DNA of 64,000 bases from contig NZ_CANLZW010000020.1 in NCBI RefSeq assembly GCF_947495625.1, forward strand, positions 1-64,000, given 5' to 3'. This DNA is from an uncultured Cocleimonas sp. Its GTDB lineage: Bacteria > Pseudomonadota > Gammaproteobacteria > Thiotrichales > Thiotrichaceae. The notes beneath the pieces are model-generated. The model was not told the origin of the DNA, made no database searches, and worked only from the letters and a program-made list of their open reading frames with translations. The translations under genes were made by a program, and so were the position numbers. Below are positions 55,024 to 64,000 of this stretch, one piece after another (position 1 is the first letter of the stretch; each line of letters begins with the position of its first letter).

Positions 55024-57027
55024 TTATGTTCTCGGTGCTGTTGTTAGAGGGCTGTTGATTTGAATTTCTCGTTTAAGTTTTCTTTCAAGCTCTTTCTTCT
55101 TTTTCAACTTGTTTATATTCATCAATGAAGGTGATTCATCCGTATTTTTGGCATTGTTTTGTTCACTGATTTCTTCTTTTTGTTGTGGCGTTAGCAGGTA
55201 AGTATCTAGTAATTGTCTAGCTATAGGGGCTGCCACTTTACTACCGCCACCTGCATTTTCCGCAATTACGGCTAATGCAATACGAGGGTTTTTAACCGGA
55301 GCGAAAGCCACAAATAATGCATGGTCATGTAGTTTCTTTTTTAATTTTGCAGCATCGTATTCCTTGTTTTGAGCAATACCGAAAACCTGTGCTGTTCCGG
55401 TTTTACCCGCGAATTGGTATTTGGCTCCTGCGCCTGATCTTCTTGCGGTGCCATGTGTACCATGAACAACATTAACCATGGCGCGAATCACATCATCCCA
55501 ATACCTAAGTTTTGTGACACCTAATGATGGTAATTGTTCAGGTGTTACGATTTTGGGAGGTAAATTTCGAGAGACACGGGTCGCTCTGAGTACATGAGGT
55601 TTGAATTTTCGACCATGATTTGCCATGGTCGCTGTAGCAAACGCTAGTTGTAAGGGTGTCGCAGTAAAATAACCTTGGCCAATACCAGTGTTTACAGTGT
55701 CACCTGGATACCAGAATTTGTCGTATTTTTTTCTTTTCCATTCTGCAGAAGGCATGATTCCAGCACCTTCATGGGGTAAATCTATACCTAGTCTGCTGCC
55801 AAAGCCAAAGCGTTTCATTGCATCAGAATAACGTTTGATGCCCATCCGAAATGCGAGATCATAAAAATATACATCACAAGATTGATAGATTGCACGATTC
55901 AGGCTTATGTTTCCGTGTCCCGCCTTTTTCCAACATCTAAATCTATGTCTGTTGCCGGGAATTTGATAATAGCCTTTGCCGTAGACTGAGCTAGTTGGTG
56001 TGACAACGTCAGCACTTAATCCAACTAATGCAGCCATGGGTTTGATCGTAGATCCCGGAGGGTAAGCGCCTTGTAATGCTCTATTGTAGAGAGGGCGATC
56101 AATATCATCTCTTAAGGCATTATAGTTGGCATAGCTGATGCCATTCACAAATAAATTTGGATCGAAAGCCGGCATACTTGCCATCGCCAATATCTCCCCG
56201 TTTCTAGGATCGATGGCAACTGCGGCACCATTGTGTTCGGCTAATAATTCTTCTGCTTTCAGCTGAAGCTCAAGATCGATACTGAGGAAAAGGTCTTCTC
56301 CAGTTATTGGTGCTTTCTCATCAAGTTTTAGCTGAGGCTTACCGTGAGCATCGACTTCTGTTAGTTCCCAGCCAGCTTTGCCGTGTAATCGATCTTCGTA
56401 TTGCTTTTCAATACCGAGTTTGCCGATATGGGTTGTGCCTTTGTAATTCTTTTTATCTAATGTTTCTAAGTCTTTTTTATCAATTCTGCCGACATAGCCA
56501 ATTAAATGGCCTGCGGTTGAGCCAAGAGGGTAGTTTCGTCGCATACGTACGCTGACATTAAAGCCTTGGAAACGAAATCGATTGGCTGAAAATATTGCGG
56601 TTTCTTTTTCGGTGAGATTTTTACGTAAAACGACAGGTTGAAAACGAGAATTAACTCTCAATTTTTGTTTGAATTTTTTAATTTCCTGAGGAGTGATTGG
56701 AAGTAATTGCATCAAGCGCTTTAACTTCCTATCCATATCTTTCACATCATCTTCAGCTGCCTCGAGGACATATTCAATGTGATTGTCGGCTAATAATACG
56801 CCATTGCGGTCATAAATAAGGCCTCTAACTGGGGGGGTGGGTATTCTCTTTTGGTAATTTTCTTTTGAAAGCGTCGTATAGTGATCGTAATTTTTGACTT
56901 GTAAGAAAATAAGTCTGGCAAACACTAAGGTTAGTGCTACAAATACTAAGACTGCCGCGACAATAGCACGTGAGCGAAATAGGCGATATTCTTCGCGTTC
57001 GCTTTTGACTGTTACACGCTTTTCCAT
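55024..57027 (-). CDS. mrdA: Penicillin-binding protein 2
   Basis: 667 residues. One N-terminal membrane helix (IVAAVLVFVALTLVFARLIFL), a dimerisation domain with PPVRGLIYDRNG, and a transpeptidase domain with YPPGSTIKPM (SxxK), QSCDVYFYDLA (SxD-like SCD) and KTGTAQ (KTG). A hydrophilic C-terminal tail of ~50 residues rich in Lys/Asn/Glu exceeds that of E. coli PBP2. First gene of the elongation operon. Confidence 0.97.
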   Translation of the reverse strand: MEKRVTVKSEREEYRLFRSRAIVAAVLVFVALTLVFARLIFLQVKNYDHYTTLSKENYQKRIPTPPVRGLIYDRNGVLLADNHIEYVLEAAEDDVKDMDRKLKRLMQLLPITPQEIKKFKQKLRVNSRFQPVVLRKNLTEKETAIFSANRFRFQGFNVSVRMRRNYPLGSTAGHLIGYVGRIDKKDLETLDKKNYKGTTHIGKLGIEKQYEDRLHGKAGWELTEVDAHGKPQLKLDEKAPITGEDLFLSIDLELQLKAEELLAEHNGAAVAIDPRNGEILAMASMPAFDPNLFVNGISYANYNALRDDIDRPLYNRALQGAYPPGSTIKPMAALVGLSADVVTPTSSVYGKGYYQIPGNRHRFRCWKKAGHGNISLNRAIYQSCDVYFYDLAFRMGIKRYSDAMKRFGFGSRLGIDLPHEGAGIMPSAEWKRKKYDKFWYPGDTVNTGIGQGYFTATPLQLAFATATMANHGRKFKPHVLRATRVSRNLPPKIVTPEQLPSLGVTKLRYWDDVIRAMVNVVHGTHGTARRSGAGAKYQFAGKTGTAQVFGIAQNKEYDAAKLKKKLHDHALFVAFAPVKNPRIALAVIAENAGGGSKVAAPIARQLLDTYLLTPQQKEEISEQNNAKNTDESPSLMNINKLKKKKELERKLKREIQINSPLTTAPRT

Positions 57028-57071
57028 TAACTCTCTTTAAACCCGACAGCAGTGCTGCTTTTTTCTATTTT

Positions 57072-57112
57072 GGTGTGATGTAGTCACACCCCCCGGCTTT
57101 TATGAGGTTTTT
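57072..57112 (-). repeat. Degenerate G6 repeat with hairpin
   Basis: GGTGTGA-TGTAG-TCACACC is a 7-bp hairpin continuing into CCCCCCGGCTTTTATGAGG and a T-run; order and T-end resemble the repeat but GG replaces TA. Confidence 0.5.
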
Positions 57113-57176
57113 AGATTCAAAGCTTAGTTGCTTAAGTCAAAGCAAAATCAATGAAAATCTAAAACCCTATAGCAAA

Positions 57177-57202
57177 CGGTGAATCATTAAAATGATTCAC
57201 CG
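57177..57202. promoter_or_regulatory. Perfect 26-base palindrome between ppa and mrdA
   Basis: CGGTGAATCATT, AA, AATGATTCACCG. 12-bp arms. It lies 90 bases after the ppa stop and 150 bases before mrdA, both on the minus strand. Either an operator or a weak terminator (TTTGCT follows). Confidence 0.5.
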
Positions 57203-57292
57203 AGCATAATTGCTACGCATGCTTTTTAGTGTATTTATACTCGCGTGAAAGTATTTTAATACAAAAAAGCCAAGTATTGTAATTAACCTTTT

Positions 57293-57829
57293 TTAACTTT
57301 TGTCATCGTTGAACATTTTGATGCTATCTAGAATAGCTTTTTTAGCTGCAGTCGCATCGTTCCAACCATCCAGCTTAACCCACTTATCTTTGTCCATAAC
57401 TTTGTAATACTCAAAGAAATGTTCGATTTGCTCGAGTAATAATGGAGGCAGATCAGTATAGCTTTGTAAATGATCTGATGCTGAATGTAGTCCTTGAGCA
57501 GGCACAGCTAGAATTTTAGAGTCTTTACCCGCTTCGTCAGTCATTTCAAGAATTCCAACAGGACGTGCAGCGATAACACAGTTGTGAATTAATGGTGTTG
57601 GAGTTACAACGAGAACATCCATTGCATCGCCATCTTCAGCTAGAGTGTGTGGGATAAAACCATAGTTAGCAGGATAAAAAATGGGTGCCTGCATGAAACG
57701 GTCTACAAATAGAGCGCCACTGTCTTTTTCTATTTCGTATTTTACAGGTGAAGACTCTGCTGGTATTTCAATAATTACATTTACTTCTTCAGGGTAGTTA
57801 CTGCCTATTGCGATGTTATCAATGTTCAT
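57293..57829 (-). CDS. ppa: Inorganic pyrophosphatase, family I
   Basis: 178 residues. NVIIEIPAESSPVKYEIEKDSGALFVDRF, NYGFIPHTLAEDGDAMDVLVV (three metal-binding Asp) and EYYKVMDKDKWVKLDGW are canonical. Hydrolyses PPi from biosynthesis in the cytoplasm. Confidence 0.97.
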   Translation of the reverse strand: MNIDNIAIGSNYPEEVNVIIEIPAESSPVKYEIEKDSGALFVDRFMQAPIFYPANYGFIPHTLAEDGDAMDVLVVTPTPLIHNCVIAARPVGILEMTDEAGKDSKILAVPAQGLHSASDHLQSYTDLPPLLLEQIEHFFEYYKVMDKDKWVKLDGWNDATAAKKAILDSIKMFNDDKS

Positions 57830-57958
57830 AGAGGTATTCCGTTTCGCGGTTTAAATTACGGCGCATTATAACGGGCTCAGAGAGTTTGACAAACAGTATA
57901 GGAATTAAATAGAACCTATATTATGATTCTCAATAATTTAAAAACCTAAAGATAGATT

Positions 57959-58534
57959 ATGAGTTCACTAAGCGACCAATTATTGAAAGCAGGCCTTGTT
58001 ACTGAAGATCAGGTAAAAAAAGCCGCGGAGAAGCCAAAGCCTAAGAAGAAATTTACTGGAAACAGGAATAATTCTAAGTTAAAACAAAAGGCTACTTCAA
58101 GTCAAAACGCTGTTCCAAATAAAAAGCCAAAGAGGGGAGCGTCTGATTTAGAGCAGTTTTATAAAGAGCGTTCAAAGCTTGAAAGAAATGAAAAGCAAGA
58201 AGCGCTAAGAAAAAAGCAAGAAGCTGAGAAAATCAAGAAAGAAACAAATGACAAAATTAATAAACTGATCACGGCAAACCTTAAGAATGATGAAGCTGCT
58301 GAAATTCGTTACAACTTTGTAGTTGGAACCACCATTAAATATTTATTTGTCACCGAAAAGCAACAACAGGAATTAGCTGATAGAAGTTTGGCGATTACTT
58401 TTCTAGGTGGAAAACGAAGTCTAATTCCTATTGAAATAGCAAAAGAGATTACGGCATTGAATCCGAATAAAATTGTGATCATTGCCCCTGAGGATGATTT
58501 AACAGATACAGCAGAAATACAAACAGCGGATTAA
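57959..58534 (+). CDS. DUF2058 family protein (YaiL-like)
   Basis: 191 residues. MSSLSDQLLKAGLVTEDQVKKA then ~90 residues of Lys/Gln/Glu-rich helix, and a C-terminal domain (RYNFVVGTTIKYLFVTEKQQQEL). It matches the nucleoprotein/polynucleotide-associated YaiL group; function unproven. Confidence 0.92.
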   Translation: MSSLSDQLLKAGLVTEDQVKKAAEKPKPKKKFTGNRNNSKLKQKATSSQNAVPNKKPKRGASDLEQFYKERSKLERNEKQEALRKKQEAEKIKKETNDKINKLITANLKNDEAAEIRYNFVVGTTIKYLFVTEKQQQELADRSLAITFLGGKRSLIPIEIAKEITALNPNKIVIIAPEDDLTDTAEIQTAD

Positions 58535-58560
58535 AAGACACGAGAGTAATGGAGTAATTG

Positions 58561-58587
58561 AAAGAAGTGCTCTTTCTCTCTTTTTAG
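58561..58587 (+). terminator. Terminator after the DUF2058 gene
   Basis: GAAAGA, AGTGC, TCTTTC, then TCTCTTTTT. Confidence 0.65.
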
Positions 58588-58680
58588 TTGTCGTCGCAAT
58601 TTAAAAGTTTTTATGCTATAGTTATCATTCGGTTTCATACCGTGGGGCGAGTTGTTTAAATAAATACAATAATAATAGAA

Positions 58681-59571
58681 ATGCTTATGTCTTCTTCGAT
58701 AAAAATTTTTGGCAAAAATCCTCTGCTTTTAACAATACCAGTTTCATTGTTGTTACATGCTGGCTTATACGCAATGGGTTTTAAACCTCCTCAGTTTCCA
58801 GAGTCTAAACCTTCACCTACTTTTGATGTAACCATGGTTATGCCGCAGGATGTGCAAGCACCTGATAAAGCTGACTTTATGGCAAATAGTAATCAACAGG
58901 GTAGTGGCAGTGAAGACGAAAAAAGCCGTTTAAAAAGCCCTTTGGCAGCGCAAGAGGAAAACCTAGAAAACGGTGATGAGATAGTAACGTCAGAAAAAAA
59001 TATCGCCGAAGTTACACCTAAACCTGAGCCACAAGTTTTAACCACGAAAGGTGATACCAATAAATTTATTGAAAAACTTCCAGAAGAACAACCTCAAGAA
59101 GAGCCTGTAAAAACGGTTGTAGATAATTCGGAGCAAACACTAGCCATTGCTAAATTGATGGCAGAGATGAGTCAACAGGAAGAGCGTTTTGCCAAGCGTC
59201 CAAGAATCCATTTCATTGATTCTTTAAGTGCTAAAGGAACGGTTGAAGCAGAATATATTTATACCTGGTCTAAAAAGCTTGAGCGGATAGGTAATATCAA
59301 TTTTCCACAAAAAGCTTTGGATTTAAGTTTAAGTGGTACTTTAATATTAAATACAACGCTTGATCGCGCAGGTAGAGTGGTAGAAATTCAAATATCCGTG
59401 TCTTCAGGTTCAAAAATTCTCGATAACGCTGCTTTGAAAATTGTGAAACTAGCAGCGCCGTATGAACCTTTACCTAAAAAGATTCGTAAAAAATATGACC
59501 GATTAAATATCACCAGAACCATCGTTTTTCATAAGAAAGGCGGTAGTAAAGGCGTATTCTCATCTAACTAA
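58681..59571 (+). CDS. TonB-family energy transducer
   Basis: 296 residues. N-terminal membrane helix LLLTIPVSLLLHAGLYAMGF, a Pro/Glu-rich periplasmic span, and a C-terminal TonB domain (about 195-285: LSGTLILNTTLDRAGRVVEIQISVSSGSKILDNAALKIVKLAAPYEPLP). It corresponds in position to Pseudomonas TonB3, upstream of yqgE. ExbB/ExbD are not adjacent. The start could also be the ATG at 58687. Confidence 0.9.
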   Translation: MLMSSSIKIFGKNPLLLTIPVSLLLHAGLYAMGFKPPQFPESKPSPTFDVTMVMPQDVQAPDKADFMANSNQQGSGSEDEKSRLKSPLAAQEENLENGDEIVTSEKNIAEVTPKPEPQVLTTKGDTNKFIEKLPEEQPQEEPVKTVVDNSEQTLAIAKLMAEMSQQEERFAKRPRIHFIDSLSAKGTVEAEYIYTWSKKLERIGNINFPQKALDLSLSGTLILNTTLDRAGRVVEIQISVSSGSKILDNAALKIVKLAAPYEPLPKKIRKKYDRLNITRTIVFHKKGGSKGVFSSN

Positions 59572-59589
59572 ATCAGGTATGATATTTTA

Positions 59590-60204
59590 ATGGATGATAA
59601 TGAGACCACGGAATCGGTCACAACTAAGAATACAAGTAGCAATGAAAATGACAGTTTTTTACAAAGTCAGCTTTTAATTGCCATGCCGGGTCTGGGCGAT
59701 CCTTATTTCGAACATTCAGTCACACTGATTTGTCAGCATAACAATGAAGGTTGTTTTGGATTGACTATTAATCGACCTATCGAAATAACCGTTGATGAGC
59801 TTTTTGGTCAACTCGATATCTCTACTGAAAATTTTCCTGATAAAAAAATGCTTGCACTTCGTGGTGGTCCCGTTCAAGTCGAGCAAGGTTTTGTTATTCA
59901 CGATACTCAGCGTAAGTGGGAAAATACCCTGGAAATCGGAGATGATTTAGCGGTGACTGCATCCAGAGATATTCTCGAAGATATTGCAAAAGGTGATGGT
60001 CCTGAGAACTATATTTTAACTTTAGGTTGCGCAAGCTGGGCTCCCGGGCAAGTGGAAGCCGAGATTAAAGAAAACTCCTGGCTGAATTGCCCCGTGGATA
60101 AGAAAATTATTTTCAACATGCCGTATGCAGATCGTTGGCAGGGTGCTGCAGATACTCTGGGATTTGATGTAAACCTCATTAGCGATGTTGCAGGTCATGA
60201 TTAA
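59590..60204 (+). CDS. yqgE: YqgE/AlgH family protein
   Basis: 204 residues. FLQSQLLIAMPGLGDPYFEHSVTLICQHNNEG, GLTINRP and LRGGPVQVEQGFVIH define the family. Function unknown; linked to alginate regulation in Pseudomonas. Conserved position between tonB and yqgF. Confidence 0.95.
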   Translation: MDDNETTESVTTKNTSSNENDSFLQSQLLIAMPGLGDPYFEHSVTLICQHNNEGCFGLTINRPIEITVDELFGQLDISTENFPDKKMLALRGGPVQVEQGFVIHDTQRKWENTLEIGDDLAVTASRDILEDIAKGDGPENYILTLGCASWAPGQVEAEIKENSWLNCPVDKKIIFNMPYADRWQGAADTLGFDVNLISDVAGHD

Positions 60205-60216
60205 GGGTTATTTTCA

Positions 60217-60657
60217 TTGTCTGTAATAATTGCATTTGATTTTGGTTTAAAGAGAACGGGAGTTGCGGTAGGTAATACACTCACTGGTTCAGCAACACCA
60301 GAATGCACGCTAATAAGCAAAGATGAACGTCCTGATTGGGAAGGTATAACTCGTTTAATAGAAGAGTGGAAACCAGAACAGTTAGTCGTCGGTCTTCCGA
60401 TTGAGCTAGATACTGGCCCAGAGATAAAAGAAAATCCTATTAAAAAACGAATTGAACGTTTTTGTAATCAACTTCAAGGGCGTTATAATCTCAAAGTAGA
60501 TCAGGAAAATGAGCAATTTACTTCCATTGAAGCAGCAGCAAGATTAAAGCAACTAAGACAAAGTGGCAGAAAGAAAAAAGTCACTAAAGATGAAGTTGAT
60601 AAAATTGCAGCGGCAATAATTTTAGAAAACTGGATGCAAAGCAACGCTTACAGATAG
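60217..60657 (+). CDS. yqgF: Holliday-junction resolvase-like YqgF/RuvX
   Basis: 146 residues. IIAFDFGLKRTGVAVGN, LVVGLPIELDTG and a late Asp in KDEVDKIAAAIILENW give the RNase-H-like active site. Known to act in pre-16S rRNA 5' end processing. Start is TTG (60217) after AAGGG; no ATG is available before the conserved first strand. Confidence 0.94.
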   Translation: MSVIIAFDFGLKRTGVAVGNTLTGSATPECTLISKDERPDWEGITRLIEEWKPEQLVVGLPIELDTGPEIKENPIKKRIERFCNQLQGRYNLKVDQENEQFTSIEAAARLKQLRQSGRKKKVTKDEVDKIAAAIILENWMQSNAYR

Positions 60658-60693
60658 CACGTAGTAAAGCCATATTATAGAATGTGAAAGATA

Positions 60694-61221
60694 ATGATAA
60701 ATAAAGACCAGAATACTTACAACGTTGACGAATTGTTAACTAAAATGTCACAAGAGCTAAGTGATAGTGTTATCAAAAATAGCCCGGAAGCACCAGTAAT
60801 GATCGGTATTCATACTGCAGGTGTATGGGTTGCGGAAAAACTTCATGAGTTACTTAAAATAGAAGAGCCTCTCGGTACATTGAACATCAGTTTCTATCGT
60901 GATGATTTTAGTAGAATAGGTTTGCACCCTCAAATCAAACCCTCAAAATTACCCTTCAGTTTGGAAAACAAACATGTCATTCTTGTGGATGATGTACTAT
61001 ATACAGGGCGAACAATACGAGCTGCAATGAATGAACTCTTCGACTTTGGTCGTCCTGCTAGCATTACTTTGGCAGTGCTCATTGATAGAGGTCATCGCGA
61101 ACTACCCATTGAAGCTCAGGTTGTAGGTTTTAAACAAGAAATGACCCCAGAAAGTTATTTTAAGCTGAGTAAATCAGATGATAAATTGGAGTTGACAGTT
61201 ATAAATCGTGAGACTAATTAA
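60694..61221 (+). CDS. pyrR: PyrR bifunctional regulator / uracil phosphoribosyltransferase
   Basis: 175 residues. PRPP loop VILVDDVLYTGRTIRAAMNEL, and SFYRDDFSRIGLHP. It may regulate pyr genes and make UMP from uracil. No attenuator hairpin with a T-run was seen in the 105-base pyrR-pyrB spacer, so RNA-binding control is not supported by sequence. Confidence 0.95.
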   Translation: MINKDQNTYNVDELLTKMSQELSDSVIKNSPEAPVMIGIHTAGVWVAEKLHELLKIEEPLGTLNISFYRDDFSRIGLHPQIKPSKLPFSLENKHVILVDDVLYTGRTIRAAMNELFDFGRPASITLAVLIDRGHRELPIEAQVVGFKQEMTPESYFKLSKSDDKLELTVINRETN

Positions 61222-61326
61222 CTCATTTATTTGAGCTAAAATGATACCTGACTAAGCTTCTAACGCATCCTCTAACCCAAATAAGAGAATAGAACTATCA
61301 TTACCCCCGGCCCATTACCATCATCA

Positions 61327-62286
61327 ATGCAGCTAACTGCAGATGGAAAACTTAAACATTTTCTCACTGTTGAGGGGCTTCCTCCTTTATTGCTAGAAGA
61401 AATTCTAGATCGTGCAGAACAATTCGTTTCACTACCTGGAAAAAAACAAGTTCAAGCTCCTTTGCTAAGGGGTAAAACGGTGATGAATCTATTCTTTGAA
61501 AATTCAACACGTACCAGAACTACGTTCGAATTAGCAGCCAAAAGACTTTCTGCAGATTTACTCAATTTGGACATTAGAAATTCCGCAACCGCAAAAGGTG
61601 AAAGCCTGCTCGATACCATTCGTAATCTTGAAGCAATGAACTGTGACATGTTCGTGGTAAGGCATCAAAGCAGCAGCGCAGCCCACTTTATTGCTAAATA
61701 CTGTGCGCCTCATATCGGCGTTATTAATGCCGGTGATGGCAGGCATGCACACCCGACACAAGCGATGCTTGATATGCTAACCATCAGGCAACACAAAGGG
61801 GATTTCACACCGCTAAAAGTGGCCATAGTCGGGGACATAAAACACTCTAGAGTAGCTCGTTCACAAATACATGCACTGACAACATTATGTGCTGGAGAGA
61901 TCAGACTAATCGCACCTAAAACCTTAATGCCAGAAAGGATCGAGGAAATGGGTGTGAGTACTTATACCAATATTGAAGAAGGCCTGGAAGGTGTTGATGT
62001 GGTCATCATGTTGCGACTTCAACACGAACGAATGAACACTGCACTACTTCCATCAGTCAGAGAGTTTTACGCTCGTTACGGACTCACTCAGGAGCGCTTA
62101 AATCTTGCTAAGCAAGATGCAATAGTGATGCATCCCGGTCCGGTTAATCGCGGCGTCGAAATAGATTCTCGTGTTGCCGATGGGCCTCAATCAGTAATTC
62201 TCCAGCAAGTCACTAATGGGGTTGCTGTGCGAATGGCAGTCATGTCTATGGTGCTGGGTTCACGTGCTGAAAGTGGGGAGGTGTAA
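61327..62286 (+). CDS. pyrB: Aspartate carbamoyltransferase catalytic chain
   Basis: 319 residues. [20 protein letters not shown] binds carbamoyl phosphate, [11 protein letters not shown] and LRLQHERM bind aspartate. It makes carbamoyl-aspartate in pyrimidine synthesis. No Shine-Dalgarno sequence is visible, but the N terminus aligns with the Pseudomonas enzyme. It is 2 bases from pyrC', which fits a PyrB/PyrC' complex. Confidence 0.96.
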   Translation: MQLTADGKLKHFLTVEGLPPLLLEEILDRAEQFVSLPGKKQVQAPLLRGKTVMNLFFENSTRTRTTFELAAKRLSADLLNLDIRNSATAKGESLLDTIRNLEAMNCDMFVVRHQSSSAAHFIAKYCAPHIGVINAGDGRHAHPTQAMLDMLTIRQHKGDFTPLKVAIVGDIKHSRVARSQIHALTTLCAGEIRLIAPKTLMPERIEEMGVSTYTNIEEGLEGVDVVIMLRLQHERMNTALLPSVREFYARYGLTQERLNLAKQDAIVMHPGPVNRGVEIDSRVADGPQSVILQQVTNGVAVRMAVMSMVLGSRAESGEV

Positions 62287-62288
62287 AC

Positions 62289-63572
62289 ATGAGTAGATCC
62301 ACACTTATTAAAAATGGCAGAATCATAGACCCTGCAAATGGTATCGATGAAATTGCTGATATAGCCATAGCTAAAGGTAAAATCGACGGTATTGGCAATA
62401 ATATAAACACTGAATTTAAAGCAGAACATATTATCGATGCAAAAGGCCAGTGGGTATTACCTGGTATCGTTGATCTTAGCGCTTATTTAAGAGAGCCTGG
62501 TCAAGAGAATAAAACGCGAATTGCTTATGAAACTTATAGTGCAGTGAGTGCGGGAATCACCCGTGTATGCTGCATGCCAGAAACCAATTCACCGATTGAT
62601 AGTGGTGCAACCGTAAAGTTAATTAAGAGTAAGGCGAAGCAAGCAGGCTTTGCGCGTGTAAGCGTTATTGGTTCTTTAACACAAGGCTTAAAAGGCGAGC
62701 AACTCAGTCACATGGGAAGTTTGAAATATGTGGGTTGTGTTGGTTTAAGTCAGGGACATCAGCCGATTAGAAACCTGGCAACGCTAAGAAAAGCGATGGA
62801 GTATGCGGCTACTTTCGAATTACCTCTATTTCTACATCCGATTGAGCATACATTGATGATGGATGGTGGGATGCATGAAGGCGCGCTATCGACGCGGTTA
62901 GGCATTCACCCGATTCCTGTTGCGACAGAAACAGTAGGAATGGCGCAAATTCTAATATTAGTAAAGCAGACTAATTGCCCAGTACACTTTTGCCGACTTT
63001 CAAGTGCAGATAGTATCGAGATGTTATCCAAGGCAAAACAAGACGGTTTGCCTGTGACAGCTGATGTTGCTGCCCACCAGTTGTTTTTAACTGAGATGGA
63101 TGTAGCTGATTACAATCCACTCTGCCACACAATCCCTCCATTAAGATCAGAGCGTGATAGAGATGCCCTACGTCAGGCAGTTTCAACAGGCGTTATTGAT
63201 GCAATATGCTCGGATCATCAGCCGCATGAGATTGATGCTAAATTAGCACCATTTGAAGAGACTGAGCCCGGAATATCGGCTTTTGAGACCTTACTGCCTT
63301 TAGTGATGCGTCTTGTCGAAGAAAAGGTGTTAACACTTTCTCAGGCAATAACATTTATAACGCAAAGCCCCGCAGAACTGGCAGGCATTAAAGCAGGTTC
63401 GTTAGAAGTGGGTCAAAGTGCTGATCTCAGCTTGTTTGATCCTGAATATTTCTGGCAGCTAGATCCTACTGATATGGTCAGTGAAGGTAAAAATTCGCCA
63501 TTTACTGGTTGGGGTTTCAATGGAAAAACCACGCAGACTTTCGTTAAAGGTAAATCTGTCTTTTCTCTATGA
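62289..63572 (+). CDS. Dihydroorotase-like PyrC', catalytically inactive
   Basis: 427 residues, amidohydrolase fold. The metal-binding HxH before REPG is replaced: IVDLSAYLREPG where active enzymes have a DxHxHLREPG-like sequence. Other blocks are kept (CSDHQPH). It matches the non-catalytic PyrC' of Pseudomonas, needed to assemble active PyrB. GGGGAGGTG is the ribosome site. A true dihydroorotase must be elsewhere. Confidence 0.93.
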   Translation: MSRSTLIKNGRIIDPANGIDEIADIAIAKGKIDGIGNNINTEFKAEHIIDAKGQWVLPGIVDLSAYLREPGQENKTRIAYETYSAVSAGITRVCCMPETNSPIDSGATVKLIKSKAKQAGFARVSVIGSLTQGLKGEQLSHMGSLKYVGCVGLSQGHQPIRNLATLRKAMEYAATFELPLFLHPIEHTLMMDGGMHEGALSTRLGIHPIPVATETVGMAQILILVKQTNCPVHFCRLSSADSIEMLSKAKQDGLPVTADVAAHQLFLTEMDVADYNPLCHTIPPLRSERDRDALRQAVSTGVIDAICSDHQPHEIDAKLAPFEETEPGISAFETLLPLVMRLVEEKVLTLSQAITFITQSPAELAGIKAGSLEVGQSADLSLFDPEYFWQLDPTDMVSEGKNSPFTGWGFNGKTTQTFVKGKSVFSL

Positions 63573-64000
63573 TTTCCAGTTTTGTTAAAAGGGCTATTTC
63601 TGGTCTTTTTATTTTGGGTTCGTCCGTTATAAGTGGCAGCCCTTTAAAGTCTGATGAAACGGTTGTATTTTTTCCAACTTCAGCATACCTAAATAGTCAA
63701 TTACAGTGGGAAGTGCCAATTCACCAATGGGTTTTCGAAAAAGAGGATCAATCGATTCTGCGTAAACTCACCCATAAATTGCTCACAGAGCTTGCTGAAA
63801 CATTAGATATTTCAGAAGAAGAGGCTAACTCTGAGCTGTTTAAAAATAAAGTGATGTGGTTTATCGTTGATAATGAGCGCAATAAAAAGCTCGATATCAT
63901 TGTTGAAAGCCTAACTTCCAAGACTGATAAACAAGATAGTGTTCATACCTTAAATACTAGCGCCGCCAATGGACATGCAAGAACAACGATTAAACTACCC
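63569..64000 (+). CDS. Truncated secreted protein, possibly APP1/DUF2183-like N terminus
   Basis: 144 codons run off the window. It starts with ATGA overlapping the pyrC' stop. Signal peptide-like (MISSFVKRAISGLFILGSSVISG). Then ETVVFFPTSAYLNSQLQWE and VPIHQWVFEKEDQSILRK; this opening resembles proteins with a C-terminal DUF2183 phosphatase domain, but the diagnostic part is not in the window, so this is a weak suggestion. Confidence 0.6.
   Translation, partial: MISSFVKRAISGLFILGSSVISGSPLKSDETVVFFPTSAYLNSQLQWEVPIHQWVFEKEDQSILRKLTHKLLTELAETLDISEEEANSELFKNKVMWFIVDNERNKKLDIIVESLTSKTDKQDSVHTLNTSAANGHARTTIKLP

Noticed and set aside
56824-56839. G7 tract in mrdA as a repeat copy
   Set aside because: It encodes the conserved PPVRG of PBP2 and lacks the AAGTA and GCCT flanks.
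62268-62285. GAAAGTGGGGAGGTGTAAAC at the pyrB-pyrC' junction as a repeat copy
   Set aside because: Only loose similarity; it is best explained as the pyrC' ribosome-binding site.

Overview
The window is chromosomal DNA from a gammaproteobacterium of low to moderate G+C (roughly 40 percent by eye), dense with housekeeping genes. Gene orders typical of that class are present: dapF-DUF484-xerC, mrdA-mrdB-mltB-SPOR-dacA-ybeD-lipB, and tonB-yqgE-yqgF-pyrR-pyrB-pyrC' (the last as in Pseudomonas). Two secreted Asn/Gly/Pro/Trp/Phe-rich repeat proteins (509-1375, 38188-38958) resemble sulfur-globule envelope proteins in composition. They make a sulfur oxidiser of the Thiotrichales plausible, but this is inference. 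No prophage, transposase, CRISPR array or plasmid gene was seen.

Layout. 1-107: 3' end of a 5S rRNA gene and its terminator. 509-5463: repeat protein, lytic transglycosylase, ABC-F ATPase YbiT, MtnN. 5545-9279: UppP, PckA, tRNA-Arg(CCT), a coiled-coil membrane protein. 9412-16018: MutS, a lipoprotein, MscL with a structured RNA upstream, a secreted lipase-like hydrolase, a HAD phosphatase. 16186-23963: RelA, an MFS transporter, malic enzyme, M48 protease, secreted nuclease, bL31 type B, a DUF1801 protein. 24179-28855: LemA and two TPM-domain proteins, then XerC, DUF484 and DapF. 29012-36025: TusA, BioF, an MscS-like protein, UbiD, PBP4. 36145-44741: PPK2, a periplasmic ATP-dependent DNA ligase, the second repeat protein, several small or unknown proteins, a 2OG-Fe(II) oxygenase, a LEA-like protein, a solitary bufferin (BufA-type metallophore precursor), and a GlcG/HbpS protein. 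44922-49936: PlsB, an aspartoacylase-like enzyme and a GCS2-like ligase. 50113-57027 (minus strand): the cell-elongation/peptidoglycan operon. 57293-64000: Ppa, DUF2058, and the tonB-pyr cluster, ending in a truncated secreted protein.

The most distinctive feature is a dispersed repeat with core AAGTAGGGGGGTGAC (either strand), preceded in full copies by a GCCTATA-like segment and an A-run. About 20 copies or degenerate copies occur in 64 kb, roughly one per 3 kb. Most are intergenic, but five lie in frame inside real genes (lytic transglycosylase, nuclease, TPM protein, lipB, mltB). Two sites hold oppositely oriented pairs that form long near-perfect hairpins (36062-36128, 44835-44889); the first looks like a bidirectional terminator. 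No element that would mobilise the repeat is in the window.

Several genes act on the envelope: UppP recycles the lipid carrier; PBP2, RodA, MltB, PBP5, PBP4 and the lone transglycosylase build and trim peptidoglycan; PlsB starts phospholipid synthesis; MscL and an MscS-like protein relieve turgor. The pyr cluster contains PyrB with a dihydroorotase homologue whose metal-binding HxH is lost, the arrangement known for the dodecameric PyrB/PyrC' complex of pseudomonads.
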